Origin: Woeseiaceae bacterium
GTDB taxonomy: Bacteria > Pseudomonadota > Gammaproteobacteria > Steroidobacterales > Woeseiaceae
NCBI GenBank assembly: GCA_021773035.1
Contig: JAJFKU010000069.1
Coordinates: 1 to 64,000, forward strand
Direction: 5' to 3'
DNA: 64,000 bases
A program made the translations under genes and the position numbers. The notes beneath the pieces are model-generated. The model made no database searches and was not told the DNA's origin. It saw nothing but the letters and a program-made list of their open reading frames with translations. How positions within the stretch are numbered: the first letter of the stretch is position 1; each line of letters starts with the position of its first letter. Of the stretch, positions 34,841 through 43,518 are shown one piece after another.

Positions 34841-34990
34841 TCGTGCTGACACACAACATAGATCTTTCTAATCTTGCTCTACCGACTGTATGTGCAGTTT
34901 CAAGCAGTCGCCAAGCGCTCATTGAACGACTGCAGGTAGCGAATGCTGACATTCACGAGTGGTAAGACAGGGTCAGGACTTGCCGCTGCC
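34841..34990 (+). repeat. Right copy of a 150-bp diverged direct repeat
   Basis: Gap-free partner of 131-280 with about 78 percent identity by hand count, same orientation. A hairpin precedes it at 34819-34836. The divergence shows that the duplication is old or that the two are members of a dispersed family. Confidence 0.75.
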
Positions 34991-35168
34991 GGACGGCCGC
35001 TATTGGCTGGGTACCGTCTGTCACCGAGGCAGTTAGCGACGTTTCTGACGGTCTGCTTGTAGGCGGAAGCGGACTATCGGAGTGCGCGAATCTGACAACA
35101 GCTGTACGCTCAGATCTGAGTTTTCACATCTAGTCGTGAGCGGCCGAAGTCGTCCTTTTACAATGGCA

Positions 35169-36455
35169 CTAGGATTCGTAGAAGCCATCAGCGACAGACT
35201 GAGCCCGAGCCGCGAGCTCCGGTGGGGACATCTTCATGTTCGTCGATCCGTGGCGCACGTATGCCTGTTTCGAGTTGAGTAAATAGTTGGGTTCAGGGGA
35301 CCTCTTTACCGCAAGCGTAACGACAGTGAGCCCATAGAGAACAACCGCCTCGATAGCGAAACATTGATTGTGCCGGAGACCTTCCAGTAATTGTTTGCGA
35401 ATCGCGGCAGCATAATCGGCCGCGGCTTTCTCGATGTTTCCTCCCCGCTTTTTCACAAGGTCTTTTGCCAATCCCATCACTTCGCCTTCGTCGTTAACAC
35501 CGATGAAGAGTTGGCCACCACGGCCATTGGCAAACGCGCACACCGTCCGCTCAATCTCTGAAAACTTATGCGTATCTCCCAAATCAACGAAGACCTTGAA
35601 CTCACAGATTTCCGATTCGCCGCCGTTGATGAGGTCTTCGAGTCGCTCGCTGATTCGCGAGTGATTGCGGTCTGATAGGTACTGGTAGGGCCACTCTGTA
35701 GATGACCGATAGTCAATAACCTCGTCGCCCTCCGAGACCAGCCAAAGTTCGACATCCCGTAGGTTCTGAGTGTCGATAACCTGTTCTTCGTCCCCCATCA
35801 GTTTGATCGGTGTCTCGCTGTTTAGATGGCCAACCAGGCAGAGCGGCTCCTTCGCATTGGCGATAAACAGGCGATCATTGTCGATACCAATCGCGCCTCG
35901 CTGGTCAGTCACCTCGATCGACAGCTCACCCTTTTGACCATCGCTTGCCCCGTGGAATTGCGATAGCCCGAGAAACTCTCTCGTGTACTCCCCCGCTGAC
36001 AGGTAGTGGGGCATTCCATAGGCAATCAGCTGTCCTTCTGAAAAGTACGCATCGCCGTCGATCCTAGCCGAGTATTTTCGCCTCGGCAGGCCTGTGCCTG
36101 TCGCATGACTTGGGACGATCTCCTCGGTCCAACTAACGTTTTGATCCTTGATCTTGATCGGTGGCACCTGAGCTGATAGCTCACATCCGGTGCCCGACAA
36201 AACACTTAGAAACTCGCTTATCGGCTGAGCGCCAAGCGATTGTGCGACAAATGCGAAGTCTCGGTACATCTCGTGCCGCTGCTCGAAAGCATCTGTTGCT
36301 TCTACGCATCGGCCAGTCACATAGCGCCATTCATCACTACCATGACGCAAGAATACGGCGCGCAAGTCCAGCGCAAATGGGCGGTTATCACAGCGGACAA
36401 CACTAACGATGCCGCCGAGGTCGTCGCTGGAAATATTACGTCGAGATAAATTCAT
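35169..36455 (-). CDS. Schlafen AlbA_2-domain protein of unknown function
   Basis: The 428-residue protein has a C-terminal AlbA_2 (Schlafen group) domain: SEICEFKVFVDLGD, then RTVCAFANGRGGQLFIGVND, GEVMGL and AYVRHGSTNMKMSP. This is the putative nucleic-acid or nucleotide-binding domain found in bacterial regulators and some defence genes. The first 260 residues are not recognised; they contain a sensor-like region and no membrane segment. ATG at 36455 is chosen; a GTG 9 bases earlier is possible. It sits alone between the metabolic island and RadC-like gene, so it may be cargo of either. Confidence 0.72.
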   Translation of the reverse strand: MNLSRRNISSDDLGGIVSVVRCDNRPFALDLRAVFLRHGSDEWRYVTGRCVEATDAFEQRHEMYRDFAFVAQSLGAQPISEFLSVLSGTGCELSAQVPPIKIKDQNVSWTEEIVPSHATGTGLPRRKYSARIDGDAYFSEGQLIAYGMPHYLSAGEYTREFLGLSQFHGASDGQKGELSIEVTDQRGAIGIDNDRLFIANAKEPLCLVGHLNSETPIKLMGDEEQVIDTQNLRDVELWLVSEGDEVIDYRSSTEWPYQYLSDRNHSRISERLEDLINGGESEICEFKVFVDLGDTHKFSEIERTVCAFANGRGGQLFIGVNDEGEVMGLAKDLVKKRGGNIEKAAADYAAAIRKQLLEGLRHNQCFAIEAVVLYGLTVVTLAVKRSPEPNYLLNSKQAYVRHGSTNMKMSPPELAARAQSVADGFYES

Positions 36456-36579
36456 ACGCAGCACCCAAGGTTTGACCGAAGTAATAACAATGAGCGTAGC
36501 ACTGTCTCAGCACTCTCTTTGCAGAATACGCCTTGAAAGCGCATCGACGGTTACCGCAATCACAGTGATCGCCCGCGCC

Positions 36580-37074
36580 TCATAAGAGGCCGCGGGACGC
36601 GAGTGACACCGACGTGTCACCGCCGATTATGATGTGGTCGAGGACTCGCACGTCGACCAACTCGAGGGCGGCCTTTAGACGCTGCGTGATGCGCTCGTCA
36701 GCCTGGCTCGGCTCCGCGACCCCACTTGGATGCTGGTGGGCGAGGACAAGTGCGGCGGCGTTGAGCGTCAAGGCCCTGGCGACGATGACCCGGGGGTACA
36801 CGCTGGTGCCGTCGATGGTCCCATGGAAGGCGCGATCAAACTTGATTACGCGGTGTCGATTGTCGAGATACAGGCAGCAGAAGATTTCGTTCGGCTCGGT
36901 GGCAAGCTCGGCGATCAGAAAGTCTTCCGTGTCTTTCGGGCTGCGAATGGCTTTGCCTTTGCGAAACTTTCGACGCAGTTTGCGGCGAGCGCCCTGCACC
37001 ACTTCGTCTGTGGTCGCTTCAAGGTAGACGCCGTTGTCGTCTTGGATGTAGAGGATGTTGTTTGATTCGCTCAT
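36580..37074 (-). CDS. RadC-like JAB/MPN-domain protein
   Basis: The 164-residue protein has the MPN+ metal motif HQHPSGVAEPSQAD near residue 113 and the surrounding VIVARALTLNAAALVLAH and VLDHIIIGGD. It is shorter than chromosomal RadC because the N-terminal helix-hairpin-helix part is missing. Such stand-alone forms are common on plasmids and integrative elements. Function is not established; a role in DNA processing or defence evasion is suggested by context. It borders the conjugation gene block. Confidence 0.9.
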   Translation of the reverse strand: MSESNNILYIQDDNGVYLEATTDEVVQGARRKLRRKFRKGKAIRSPKDTEDFLIAELATEPNEIFCCLYLDNRHRVIKFDRAFHGTIDGTSVYPRVIVARALTLNAAALVLAHQHPSGVAEPSQADERITQRLKAALELVDVRVLDHIIIGGDTSVSLASRGLL

Positions 37075-37338
37075 GGCACGCTCCGCTGGAGTGGGTTGGT
37101 GCGCATGGGAAACGTCGTGTGTCGGTGGGATAGATCAGGGCTCGTTGCAAACGGGTGCGGCCCGCAACTTTGAGAGGACACGGGTGCAGTAACGATTCAT
37201 TTAAGCCTTGATGAAGAACACAACACGGCGATGCTAGGCGTGCTTAAACCACTGCGGAGCGCTGCGCGAATTCCCCTATTCATCCGCACAGCAGACATTT
37301 GGGCAACTGCCGAACCGGCAGCTAGAGTGATTGCTTGA

Positions 37339-37923
37339 TCAGTCGAAAAGACCGTCGCGTCGATCGAGCAGCGTTAGCAGCCGATCCACGTAAGCTTGCG
37401 TCTCTGGATACGGTGGCACGGTCCGACCGAAGCGCTCAACAGCGTCCTCGCCCGCGTTGTACGCGGCAAGCACGAGTTCCAGTCGGTCGAACTGAACCGC
37501 AAGCGTCTTGAGATAGCGAACACCGGCCTCGATATTCTGCTCCGGATCGGTCGCGTCAATGACCCCGAAGCGCTCGGCCGTCGCCGGCATCAACTGCATG
37601 AGACCGATCGCACCGGCCTTTGACACCGCGATCGGATCATAGGCCGATTCAACCAGCACAATGGCATGCACCAGATCGGGATCCAGGCCGTGCCGGCGCG
37701 CCAATGCGCGAATCATCGGGTCGAACTTCACTCGTCGGGCGATAAGCTCTGCTGCAGACGGCGGACGCCAATGCTCCGACAAACGCTGCCGCTGCAGATG
37801 ATCCAGACTTCGATGAAAAGAGGATTCAGCGTTCTCGCGATACTGCCATACATCGGCCATTGAGGGCGCCGCCGTACCGGCAATGGCGAGCATTACCGAG
37901 ATCCGCGGCAGAGATTTCTTCAA
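37339..37923 (-). CDS. virB1: VirB1-type lytic transglycosylase
   Basis: The 194-residue periplasmic enzyme opens peptidoglycan for the secretion channel. A leader ends around PSMAD. The SLT fold shows the catalytic Glu in VLVESAYDP near residue 92, KAGAIGLMQLMPATA and AAYNAGEDAV. It overlaps the trbM gene by 4 bases, forming a two-gene leftward unit divergent from the virB2-virD4 operon. Confidence 0.9.
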   Translation of the reverse strand: MKKSLPRISVMLAIAGTAAPSMADVWQYRENAESSFHRSLDHLQRQRLSEHWRPPSAAELIARRVKFDPMIRALARRHGLDPDLVHAIVLVESAYDPIAVSKAGAIGLMQLMPATAERFGVIDATDPEQNIEAGVRYLKTLAVQFDRLELVLAAYNAGEDAVERFGRTVPPYPETQAYVDRLLTLLDRRDGLFD

Positions 37924-38411
37924 TAGAAAAAGCGTCCGTCGGAGACGACATTGCCGTCACTGTCCAGAACTCGAATCGGGGAACCGTTTTCGAACAACTG
38001 CAAGTAGCGCCTCACCGTTCGGGTTGTAGCCGGATACGTTTCAAACCTCGGCTCGCCCTCGTCCGATTCCGTCGGCTCTATGGAACGGCAGAACGCGACC
38101 GACAGCTCCTCGACGCTCTGAAGAAGGAACCCGTCCCGGCAAGGCTCGTAAGTTTCATATCCCACGGCGAACGTAAACTCCGGTGTCGATGCGTAAGTCA
38201 CCGCACACGAGCCCCACGCCGGTAACGGCGACTTGCCCTTGAGGATACGACGCTCGAAGGCTTTTTTGGCATCGGAACAACCGGCGAGAAAGCCCGTCGG
38301 CAAACACAACCAGATGGCGCATTCGTCCTGAGAGGCAGCCACGGCCGGCGGCGCCGGCAAGCTGACAGCCAACAATATGGCCGCCTGGGTAAGTAACAAG
38401 GCTCGAATCAT
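37920..38411 (-). CDS. trbM: TrbM-family conjugal transfer protein
   Basis: The 163 residues begin with a Sec leader ending AVAAS. ECAIWLCLPTGFLAGC and GKSPLPAWGSC give the conserved Cys pattern of TrbM, a periplasmic protein of conjugative systems. The ATG at 38411 has GGAGAG 5 bases upstream and fits the leader; a longer reading from 38549 has no leader. Its exact role in mating is poorly known. Confidence 0.8.
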   Translation of the reverse strand: MIRALLLTQAAILLAVSLPAPPAVAASQDECAIWLCLPTGFLAGCSDAKKAFERRILKGKSPLPAWGSCAVTYASTPEFTFAVGYETYEPCRDGFLLQSVEELSVAFCRSIEPTESDEGEPRFETYPATTRTVRRYLQLFENGSPIRVLDSDGNVVSDGRFFY

Positions 38412-38640
38412 TTCATCTCTCCAACAAGATCGTATGCGGTCGGCGCAGCGCGAATCGCTAAATCGACGCGCGGTGAACCACCGCATGTGTGTCCTGTAAT
38501 CCAGTGCTTGCGCCCGATACACTATGTGATACGATGCACGACATTGCAATCTTAAGCACAGTATTTATGCTTTTTCGGATAATGATTCTTATAAGGACAA
38601 CGCTGCAATTCGTTAATACCAGCAAGACAGAGGGAACTGA

Positions 38641-39093
38641 GTGACGGCCGTATTCAACGCCCCGTCGATTGATTCCGCCGAAACCATCTCGCCAAACGCG
38701 ACTCTCTCGCGTAAAAATGGTGTGGATTCAGGCAGGAAGAGACACACAGACCCGATGGCAGCTAAGCAAAGCGGACTGACGCAGTCCGAACTGCAAGCAC
38801 TGGTGCGCGCAAATGCAGCGTTCGAACTGGTCGCTCGGTCTTTGAAACGAGACGGAGAGACCTGGTGGACGATTGACATTGTGCTCTCCGATGCCGAGCC
38901 GCTTTTTATCAGCAAGGCCCGAAGCAAAGAGGAGCGCAGAGTCTGGAAACAGCTCTCAGCGTTGCAGCGCTTCCTGGCGACAGAAGTGCCCGAGGTTGGG
39001 AGGTTGACGGTAGAACTTGAAACCATGCAGCCGAAGGGGCCCAACCATGCCAGCAAGAAGAAAAACCGCTCTCCTACAGGGAAGCGCACTTAG
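38641..39093 (+). CDS. Small basic protein at the head of the T4SS operon (unknown function)
   Basis: The 150-residue protein starts at a GTG with AGAGGGA upstream. Its middle (PLFISKARSKEERRVWKQLS) resembles small plasmid partition-associated or ParC-like proteins, and the C-terminus is strongly basic (KKKNRSPTGKR). No membrane segment or catalytic motif is seen. The end overlaps the pilin gene by 47 bases in another frame, so the two are probably co-regulated. DNA binding is possible. Confidence 0.55.
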   Translation: MTAVFNAPSIDSAETISPNATLSRKNGVDSGRKRHTDPMAAKQSGLTQSELQALVRANAAFELVARSLKRDGETWWTIDIVLSDAEPLFISKARSKEERRVWKQLSALQRFLATEVPEVGRLTVELETMQPKGPNHASKKKNRSPTGKRT

Positions 39094-39349
39094 CCTATTT
39101 TTTATCGTCGCACTGATTGAGCCCGCCTACGCTCAATCTTTAGAGCCCCTCGAAAATCTCGCCGACTTCATTGTCAACTTTCTTACCGGTCCCATAGCGC
39201 GCAGCGCCGCCATCATCGCGGTCGCGGTTCTGGGTTATCTCGGTTTCACCGGCCGCTTGCGCTGGGGCATCGCCGGCTCGGTCGTCGTCGGCATTGCATT
39301 GATCTTTGGTGCGGCCACCATTGTTGATGCCATCCAGGGTTCGGTCTGA
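39047..39349 (+). CDS. virB2: VirB2/TrbC-type pilin subunit
   Basis: The 100-residue protein has a long leader cleaved after AYAQ, then two hydrophobic segments (about 48-66 and 75-93). This is the VirB2 layout for the extracellular conjugative pilus. The ATG at 39047 has AAGGGG upstream. It opens the core operon and is followed 4 bases later by virB3. Confidence 0.88.
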   Translation: MPARRKTALLQGSALSLFFIVALIEPAYAQSLEPLENLADFIVNFLTGPIARSAAIIAVAVLGYLGFTGRLRWGIAGSVVVGIALIFGAATIVDAIQGSV

Positions 39350-39353
39350 GTGA

Positions 39354-39656
39354 ATGGCACATTACGAAGACGACGAACCGGTGGCGATCGATCCGCTGTT
39401 CTTGGGTTTGACCCGACCCACCATGGCGTTTGGGGTGACGTATACCTATTTCGTTTTGAACGGGCTTGCCACGACCATTGCGTTTCTCGCCTTGAACAGT
39501 CCGTGGGCCTGGTTGATTGGGATTCCGGTGCACCTGGTCGGTGTGATTGCGTGCCTGAAGGAGGTGCGCTTTTTTGATCTGTGGCGCGTCCGGCTCTTAA
39601 CCACACCCAACATTCGCAATCGCCGCCTGTGGCGCGCTAACAGCTACCGACCCTGA
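39354..39656 (+). CDS. virB3: VirB3 inner-membrane protein
   Basis: The 100 residues have the VirB3 pattern: an N-terminal DPLFLGLTRPTMAFG followed by two close hydrophobic segments and a basic end. VirB3 works with VirB4 at the base of the T4SS channel. virB4 begins 16 bases later. Confidence 0.88.
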   Translation: MAHYEDDEPVAIDPLFLGLTRPTMAFGVTYTYFVLNGLATTIAFLALNSPWAWLIGIPVHLVGVIACLKEVRFFDLWRVRLLTTPNIRNRRLWRANSYRP

Positions 39657-39672
39657 GCGGCGCCCGACACAG

Positions 39673-42072
39673 ATGGGAAAGCTTGCCATTAAAACCACGC
39701 AGCGCGGCACCGATGCATTGGCGGAGGTGGGTATAGAGCGATTCATCCCCTATACCCATCACGTCGATGAGCACACGCTCGCCACCAAGGACGGTTACCT
39801 GCTGCAAATTATTCGCCTTGAGGGCTTCCCGTTCGAAACCGCCGATCAGGCCGAACTCAACTACCGCAAAGTGCTTCGAAATTCCCTGTGGCGCGGCATG
39901 GCAAACGCACGATTTGCGATCTACCAACACATCGTTCGCCGGCAGGTCAGCGACTATCCCGATGGCGAGTTCGACGGCGTCAGTCGAGAACTTGATGCGG
40001 CGTGGCGACAAAAACTCAGCGACAAACACCTGTTTGCCAACGACCAGTATTTAACGATTGTTCGCCGTCCACTGCGCGGTACGGTCGGCATCATGGAGCA
40101 GGTCGCCCGGCTGGTATCGAGCCGCGCCGACAAGGAGGCACAGGCCGCAGAGCGCCTGGCGAATCTAAAGGCGCTCAATGAAGCGACGCGCAACGTCGTT
40201 ACGACGTTGGCGGGCTACCAGCCACGACGACTCGGTTTCACGAAAACAGCCGACGGCGTATTTTCAGAAGCGCTGTCGTTCTTGAGCTATCTCATCAACC
40301 ACGAGCCACGACCGGTTCGCGCACCGCGAATGCGCCTAGATCAATACTTGGGATATAAGCGGCCGTTCTTCGGCCCGGAGTCGGTGGAGATTCGCGGTGC
40401 GGCTCGAGACGATGTAACGCTCGGCGCGATGGTCTCCATTAAAGAGTACGCGCCGGAATCCGGACCGGGCATGTTAGATGCCCTACTGCGATTGCCGCAC
40501 GAGTTTGTACTCACGCAGTCGTTCGGTTTTCTGGACCGTCAAAAAGCGTTGAACGAATTAGAACGCGTACAACGCGTCATGGACTCGGCCGAGGATCGCG
40601 CCGTCACCTTGATGGAACAACTCTCCGCCGCCACCGATGCCGCTGCGTCCGGTCAAATCGCTTTCGGTGAGCATCACGCGACGGTATTCGTTAAAGCGAA
40701 GGATGCACCCGCGCTGGATCAGGCGGTCACGGACGTGACATCGGAGTTAACGCACATCGGACTGATGACGGTGCGCGAGGACGTCAATCAGGAGCCGGCG
40801 TTTTGGGCGCAACTGCCAGGTAACTTCGCTTTCATCGCGCGACGCGCGTTGATCTCAACGGCGAACTTCGCAGGCTTTGCCAGTCTGCACAACTTCCCGC
40901 AAGGAAAACGTGAGGGCAATCACTGGGGGCCGTGCGTGGCGTTGCTTGAGACCACCTCGGGCACACCCTACGCGTTCAATTTCCATCAAGGCGATCTTGG
41001 CAATTTCGTGGTCATCGGCCCGTCGGGCACCGGCAAGACCGTTGTCATGACGTTTCTCATGGCACAGGCGCAGCGCTATCGGCCCTTCTCGGTGTATTTC
41101 GACTTTCGGCGCGGCGCCGAGATTTTTATTCGCGCCATCGGCGGCCAGTACAGCGTCATTCAACCGGGCCATCCCACCGGATTCAATCCACTGCAGCTGC
41201 AGGACACACCGGTCAATCGTGCGTTCTTAAGAAAATGGTTGACGCAACTGGTACGGCCGCTGGACGGTTCGGCGCTTAACGCCGCTGACAACGCCATCAT
41301 CGCCGATGCCATTGACGCTAATTTCCAGGCCGCACCCGAGCACCGTCGGCTGAGTGTTTTGCAAGAGCTCTTTCACGGCCATGAACGTCCCTCGGCCGAC
41401 AGCATTGCCGAACGTTTACGACCATGGTGGGGCAACGGCGAGCGGGCCTGGCTGTTCGACAATGCAACGGACGCGTTGAGTTTCGATCAGCGCACCACCG
41501 GCTTTGACCTGACCTTCATCCTGGACGACGCCGTCGGTCGACCGCCGGCACTTATGTATCTTTTCCATCGTGTCGATCAACGACTCGTGGGACAAAAAGC
41601 CATCATCTTTATCGATGAAGCGTGGCGCGGTTTGAAAGACCCGGACGTTGCCGAGCGCATCGAAGAATGGGAACGCACGATTCGAAAACGTGAGGGGCTA
41701 GTGGGTCTTGGCAGTCAGTCGGCGGACAGCATCATTAACTCGCCGATCGGCAGCGTCATCAACGAGCAATCACCGACGCAAATCTTTATGCCGAACCTCA
41801 AGGCTGACGCTGCGGCGTATTGCGACGGTTTTGGTTTGACCCGCGAGGAGCTTCGCATCGTCCGCGAGCTCCCCGACACCAGCCGCTGTTTTCTACTCAA
41901 ACACGGCGCGCATTCGGTGATCGCTCGCCTGGATCTGAACGGGCTCGACGACTTACTCGCCGTCCTGTCTGGCCGCGACGACACCGTCACCCTACTCGAC
42001 CAAGTTCGCAAGCAGTTTGGCGACAACCCCGCCGACTGGTTGCCGGTTTTTCATCAACGGAGATCACGATGA
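39673..42072 (+). CDS. virB4: VirB4 ATPase of the conjugative T4SS
   Basis: The 799-residue cytoplasmic ATPase powers pilus assembly and substrate passage. Walker A GPSGTGKTVV is near residue 450, Walker B AIIFIDEAW near 650, and the C-terminal QSADSIINSPIGSVI stretch is also typical. Length matches the family. It overlaps virB5 in an ATGA. Confidence 0.95.
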   Translation: MGKLAIKTTQRGTDALAEVGIERFIPYTHHVDEHTLATKDGYLLQIIRLEGFPFETADQAELNYRKVLRNSLWRGMANARFAIYQHIVRRQVSDYPDGEFDGVSRELDAAWRQKLSDKHLFANDQYLTIVRRPLRGTVGIMEQVARLVSSRADKEAQAAERLANLKALNEATRNVVTTLAGYQPRRLGFTKTADGVFSEALSFLSYLINHEPRPVRAPRMRLDQYLGYKRPFFGPESVEIRGAARDDVTLGAMVSIKEYAPESGPGMLDALLRLPHEFVLTQSFGFLDRQKALNELERVQRVMDSAEDRAVTLMEQLSAATDAAASGQIAFGEHHATVFVKAKDAPALDQAVTDVTSELTHIGLMTVREDVNQEPAFWAQLPGNFAFIARRALISTANFAGFASLHNFPQGKREGNHWGPCVALLETTSGTPYAFNFHQGDLGNFVVIGPSGTGKTVVMTFLMAQAQRYRPFSVYFDFRRGAEIFIRAIGGQYSVIQPGHPTGFNPLQLQDTPVNRAFLRKWLTQLVRPLDGSALNAADNAIIADAIDANFQAAPEHRRLSVLQELFHGHERPSADSIAERLRPWWGNGERAWLFDNATDALSFDQRTTGFDLTFILDDAVGRPPALMYLFHRVDQRLVGQKAIIFIDEAWRGLKDPDVAERIEEWERTIRKREGLVGLGSQSADSIINSPIGSVINEQSPTQIFMPNLKADAAAYCDGFGLTREELRIVRELPDTSRCFLLKHGAHSVIARLDLNGLDDLLAVLSGRDDTVTLLDQVRKQFGDNPADWLPVFHQRRSR

Positions 42073-42809
42073 CTTCACTACGCATAATCAGCACCGTTAT
42101 TGCGCTAACGCTTATCTGTCCGGGCGCGGCCCGCGCGGGCGGCATCCCCGTCATTGACGTGGCAAACGTCGCTGAGAGTATTCGCCAACTGGTGCAAATG
42201 CAGCAAGCCTACCAACGGCAGTTCGAGGAGCTGCAGCAGTCCATTAAACAGGTCGAGGCCTTAACCGGCTCACGCGGCATGGGCGATTTATTGAATTCAC
42301 CGGCGTTTCGCGACTCACGCCGCTACACACCGACCACCTGGGAGGACACCTTGCGTATTCTCGAGGCCGGTGGCCTACCGGGATCGGCCGCCGATACGCG
42401 CGCCATCTACGAGACCCATGCCGAAACGTTTCAGGTCGGCAGCGGCGCCGACATCGACCGACGCGATGAGACCAGCCCCAATGCACTCGCGCACGAACGC
42501 CGACGCGACACCGCCTACGCCAGCATGGCCGTCGCGGAACGCTCATTCGATGAAGCCTCGCAACGCACCGTCAACTACGAATCGCTGATGGCCCGCATTG
42601 ACGCATCGCCGGACAGTAAAGCGAGCACCGATCTCAACGCCCGCGTCGTGGCTGAGAACGGCATGGCGTTGAACGATCTGGTGCGCCTGTCGACGATTCA
42701 GTTGCAGCAACAAGCCGCCGCCGACAATCAAGCGCTGGTCGACGCGACCAACATGGCCGCCATGTTGCGTTATCAGACCTTTCGCCTCGAAGACATTCCC
42801 ACGGAGTAG
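42069..42809 (+). CDS. virB5: VirB5/TrbJ-like minor pilin protein
   Basis: The 246-residue periplasmic protein has a Sec leader ending ARAGG and a long helical middle (QLVQMQQAYQRQFEELQQSI) with high coiled-coil propensity. VirB5-type proteins cap the pilus and contact the recipient. The ATG overlaps the virB4 stop. A longer reading frame continues upstream inside virB4 and is an artefact. Confidence 0.82.
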   Translation: MTSLRIISTVIALTLICPGAARAGGIPVIDVANVAESIRQLVQMQQAYQRQFEELQQSIKQVEALTGSRGMGDLLNSPAFRDSRRYTPTTWEDTLRILEAGGLPGSAADTRAIYETHAETFQVGSGADIDRRDETSPNALAHERRRDTAYASMAVAERSFDEASQRTVNYESLMARIDASPDSKASTDLNARVVAENGMALNDLVRLSTIQLQQQAAADNQALVDATNMAAMLRYQTFRLEDIPTE

Positions 42810-42814
42810 CCACA

Positions 42815-43003
42815 ATGAAATTTAGACGCAATCGCACACTTTCTCTGTTACTAATCGGCGCCGTCTTAACGGCAAGCTGCGCGCATCGCGATCTGAAAGC
42901 ACCGTGCACAAATACGCTCAACCTCACTGATGCGGCTATCGTGCCTTGCGATCAGCGCGAACCGGTGAATGGTGTGCCCTCACATTGGAATCCATCACCA
43001 TGA
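42815..43003 (+). CDS. Small T4SS lipoprotein (VirB7-like position)
   Basis: The 62-residue protein has a lipobox TASC (Cys about residue 22) and a short Cys-containing tail. The place after virB5 matches entry-exclusion or VirB7-like lipoproteins, but the sequence alone does not decide. It overlaps the next lipoprotein gene in an ATGA. Confidence 0.65.
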   Translation: MKFRRNRTLSLLLIGAVLTASCAHRDLKAPCTNTLNLTDAAIVPCDQREPVNGVPSHWNPSP

Positions 43004-43515
43004 AACGCCTGCTTGTCGTGGCGATGCTTGGCCTGTTTGCGTGCAGCGAGGATTCTGAGCTGCCGCCGTCGCCGCTGGCCGAATTCGAAAAAGCCCGCTT
43101 GTACTTGCTGGTCAAGGCCGGCGGTGGTGTCAAGCCGATCTGCAAAGATTACTTCGCTGATCCGCAGTCGGCCCAGACCACACCCTATGCGACTGAGTGC
43201 CTGGGTTGGCAAACACTCATGGCCGATCACCTAACGCTGAATGGCATTCAAAATCTCGATCCCCGACACCTGCAAGCGCAAAATTTCTGGCAGTGGTGGA
43301 GTAGTGAAATTACCGAGATCACCGCCTGTCGCGCCGACGTGCAACGACAGGACGCGGCGCGGCGCGAGAAAAAGGAGCCGGGCTGGAGAACACCTGACAT
43401 GGCGGCCTTTCGCGATTGTGACCCCTACGATCGCGCCATCCAGAGCGAAGGCAAAACACTCGAAGAACTCGGCATTCGCCGCCGCGTACTCGGATCACTC
43501 GAGGGAGACCACTAG
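43000..43515 (+). CDS. Second T4SS-cluster lipoprotein, unrecognised family
   Basis: The 171-residue protein has a lipobox LFAC (Cys about residue 13), then ICKDYFADPQSA and ECLGWQTLMADH. At least five Cys residues suggest disulphides in the periplasm. The ATG overlaps the previous stop. I do not recognise the family; place suggests an outer-membrane core partner or an exclusion protein. Confidence 0.7.
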   Translation: MKRLLVVAMLGLFACSEDSELPPSPLAEFEKARLYLLVKAGGGVKPICKDYFADPQSAQTTPYATECLGWQTLMADHLTLNGIQNLDPRHLQAQNFWQWWSSEITEITACRADVQRQDAARREKKEPGWRTPDMAAFRDCDPYDRAIQSEGKTLEELGIRRRVLGSLEGDH

Positions 43516-43518
43516 CCC

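Larger units (their letters stand above)
34419..35168. other. Gene-free junction between metabolic island and plasmid backbone
   Basis: No supported gene is found in 750 bases. The stretch carries three short CGGACA-type repeats (34662-34762), the inverted 12-bp match to the left edge (34740-34751), a hairpin (34819-34836, arms GGTGAC/GTCACC) and the right copy of the 150-bp repeat. It looks like decayed or junctional DNA. Confidence 0.65.

Noticed and set aside
37141..37180. Sixth LacI operator (TGCAAACGGGTGC)
   Set aside because: Only the left half-site matches and it lies in the plasmid block away from any regulon gene.
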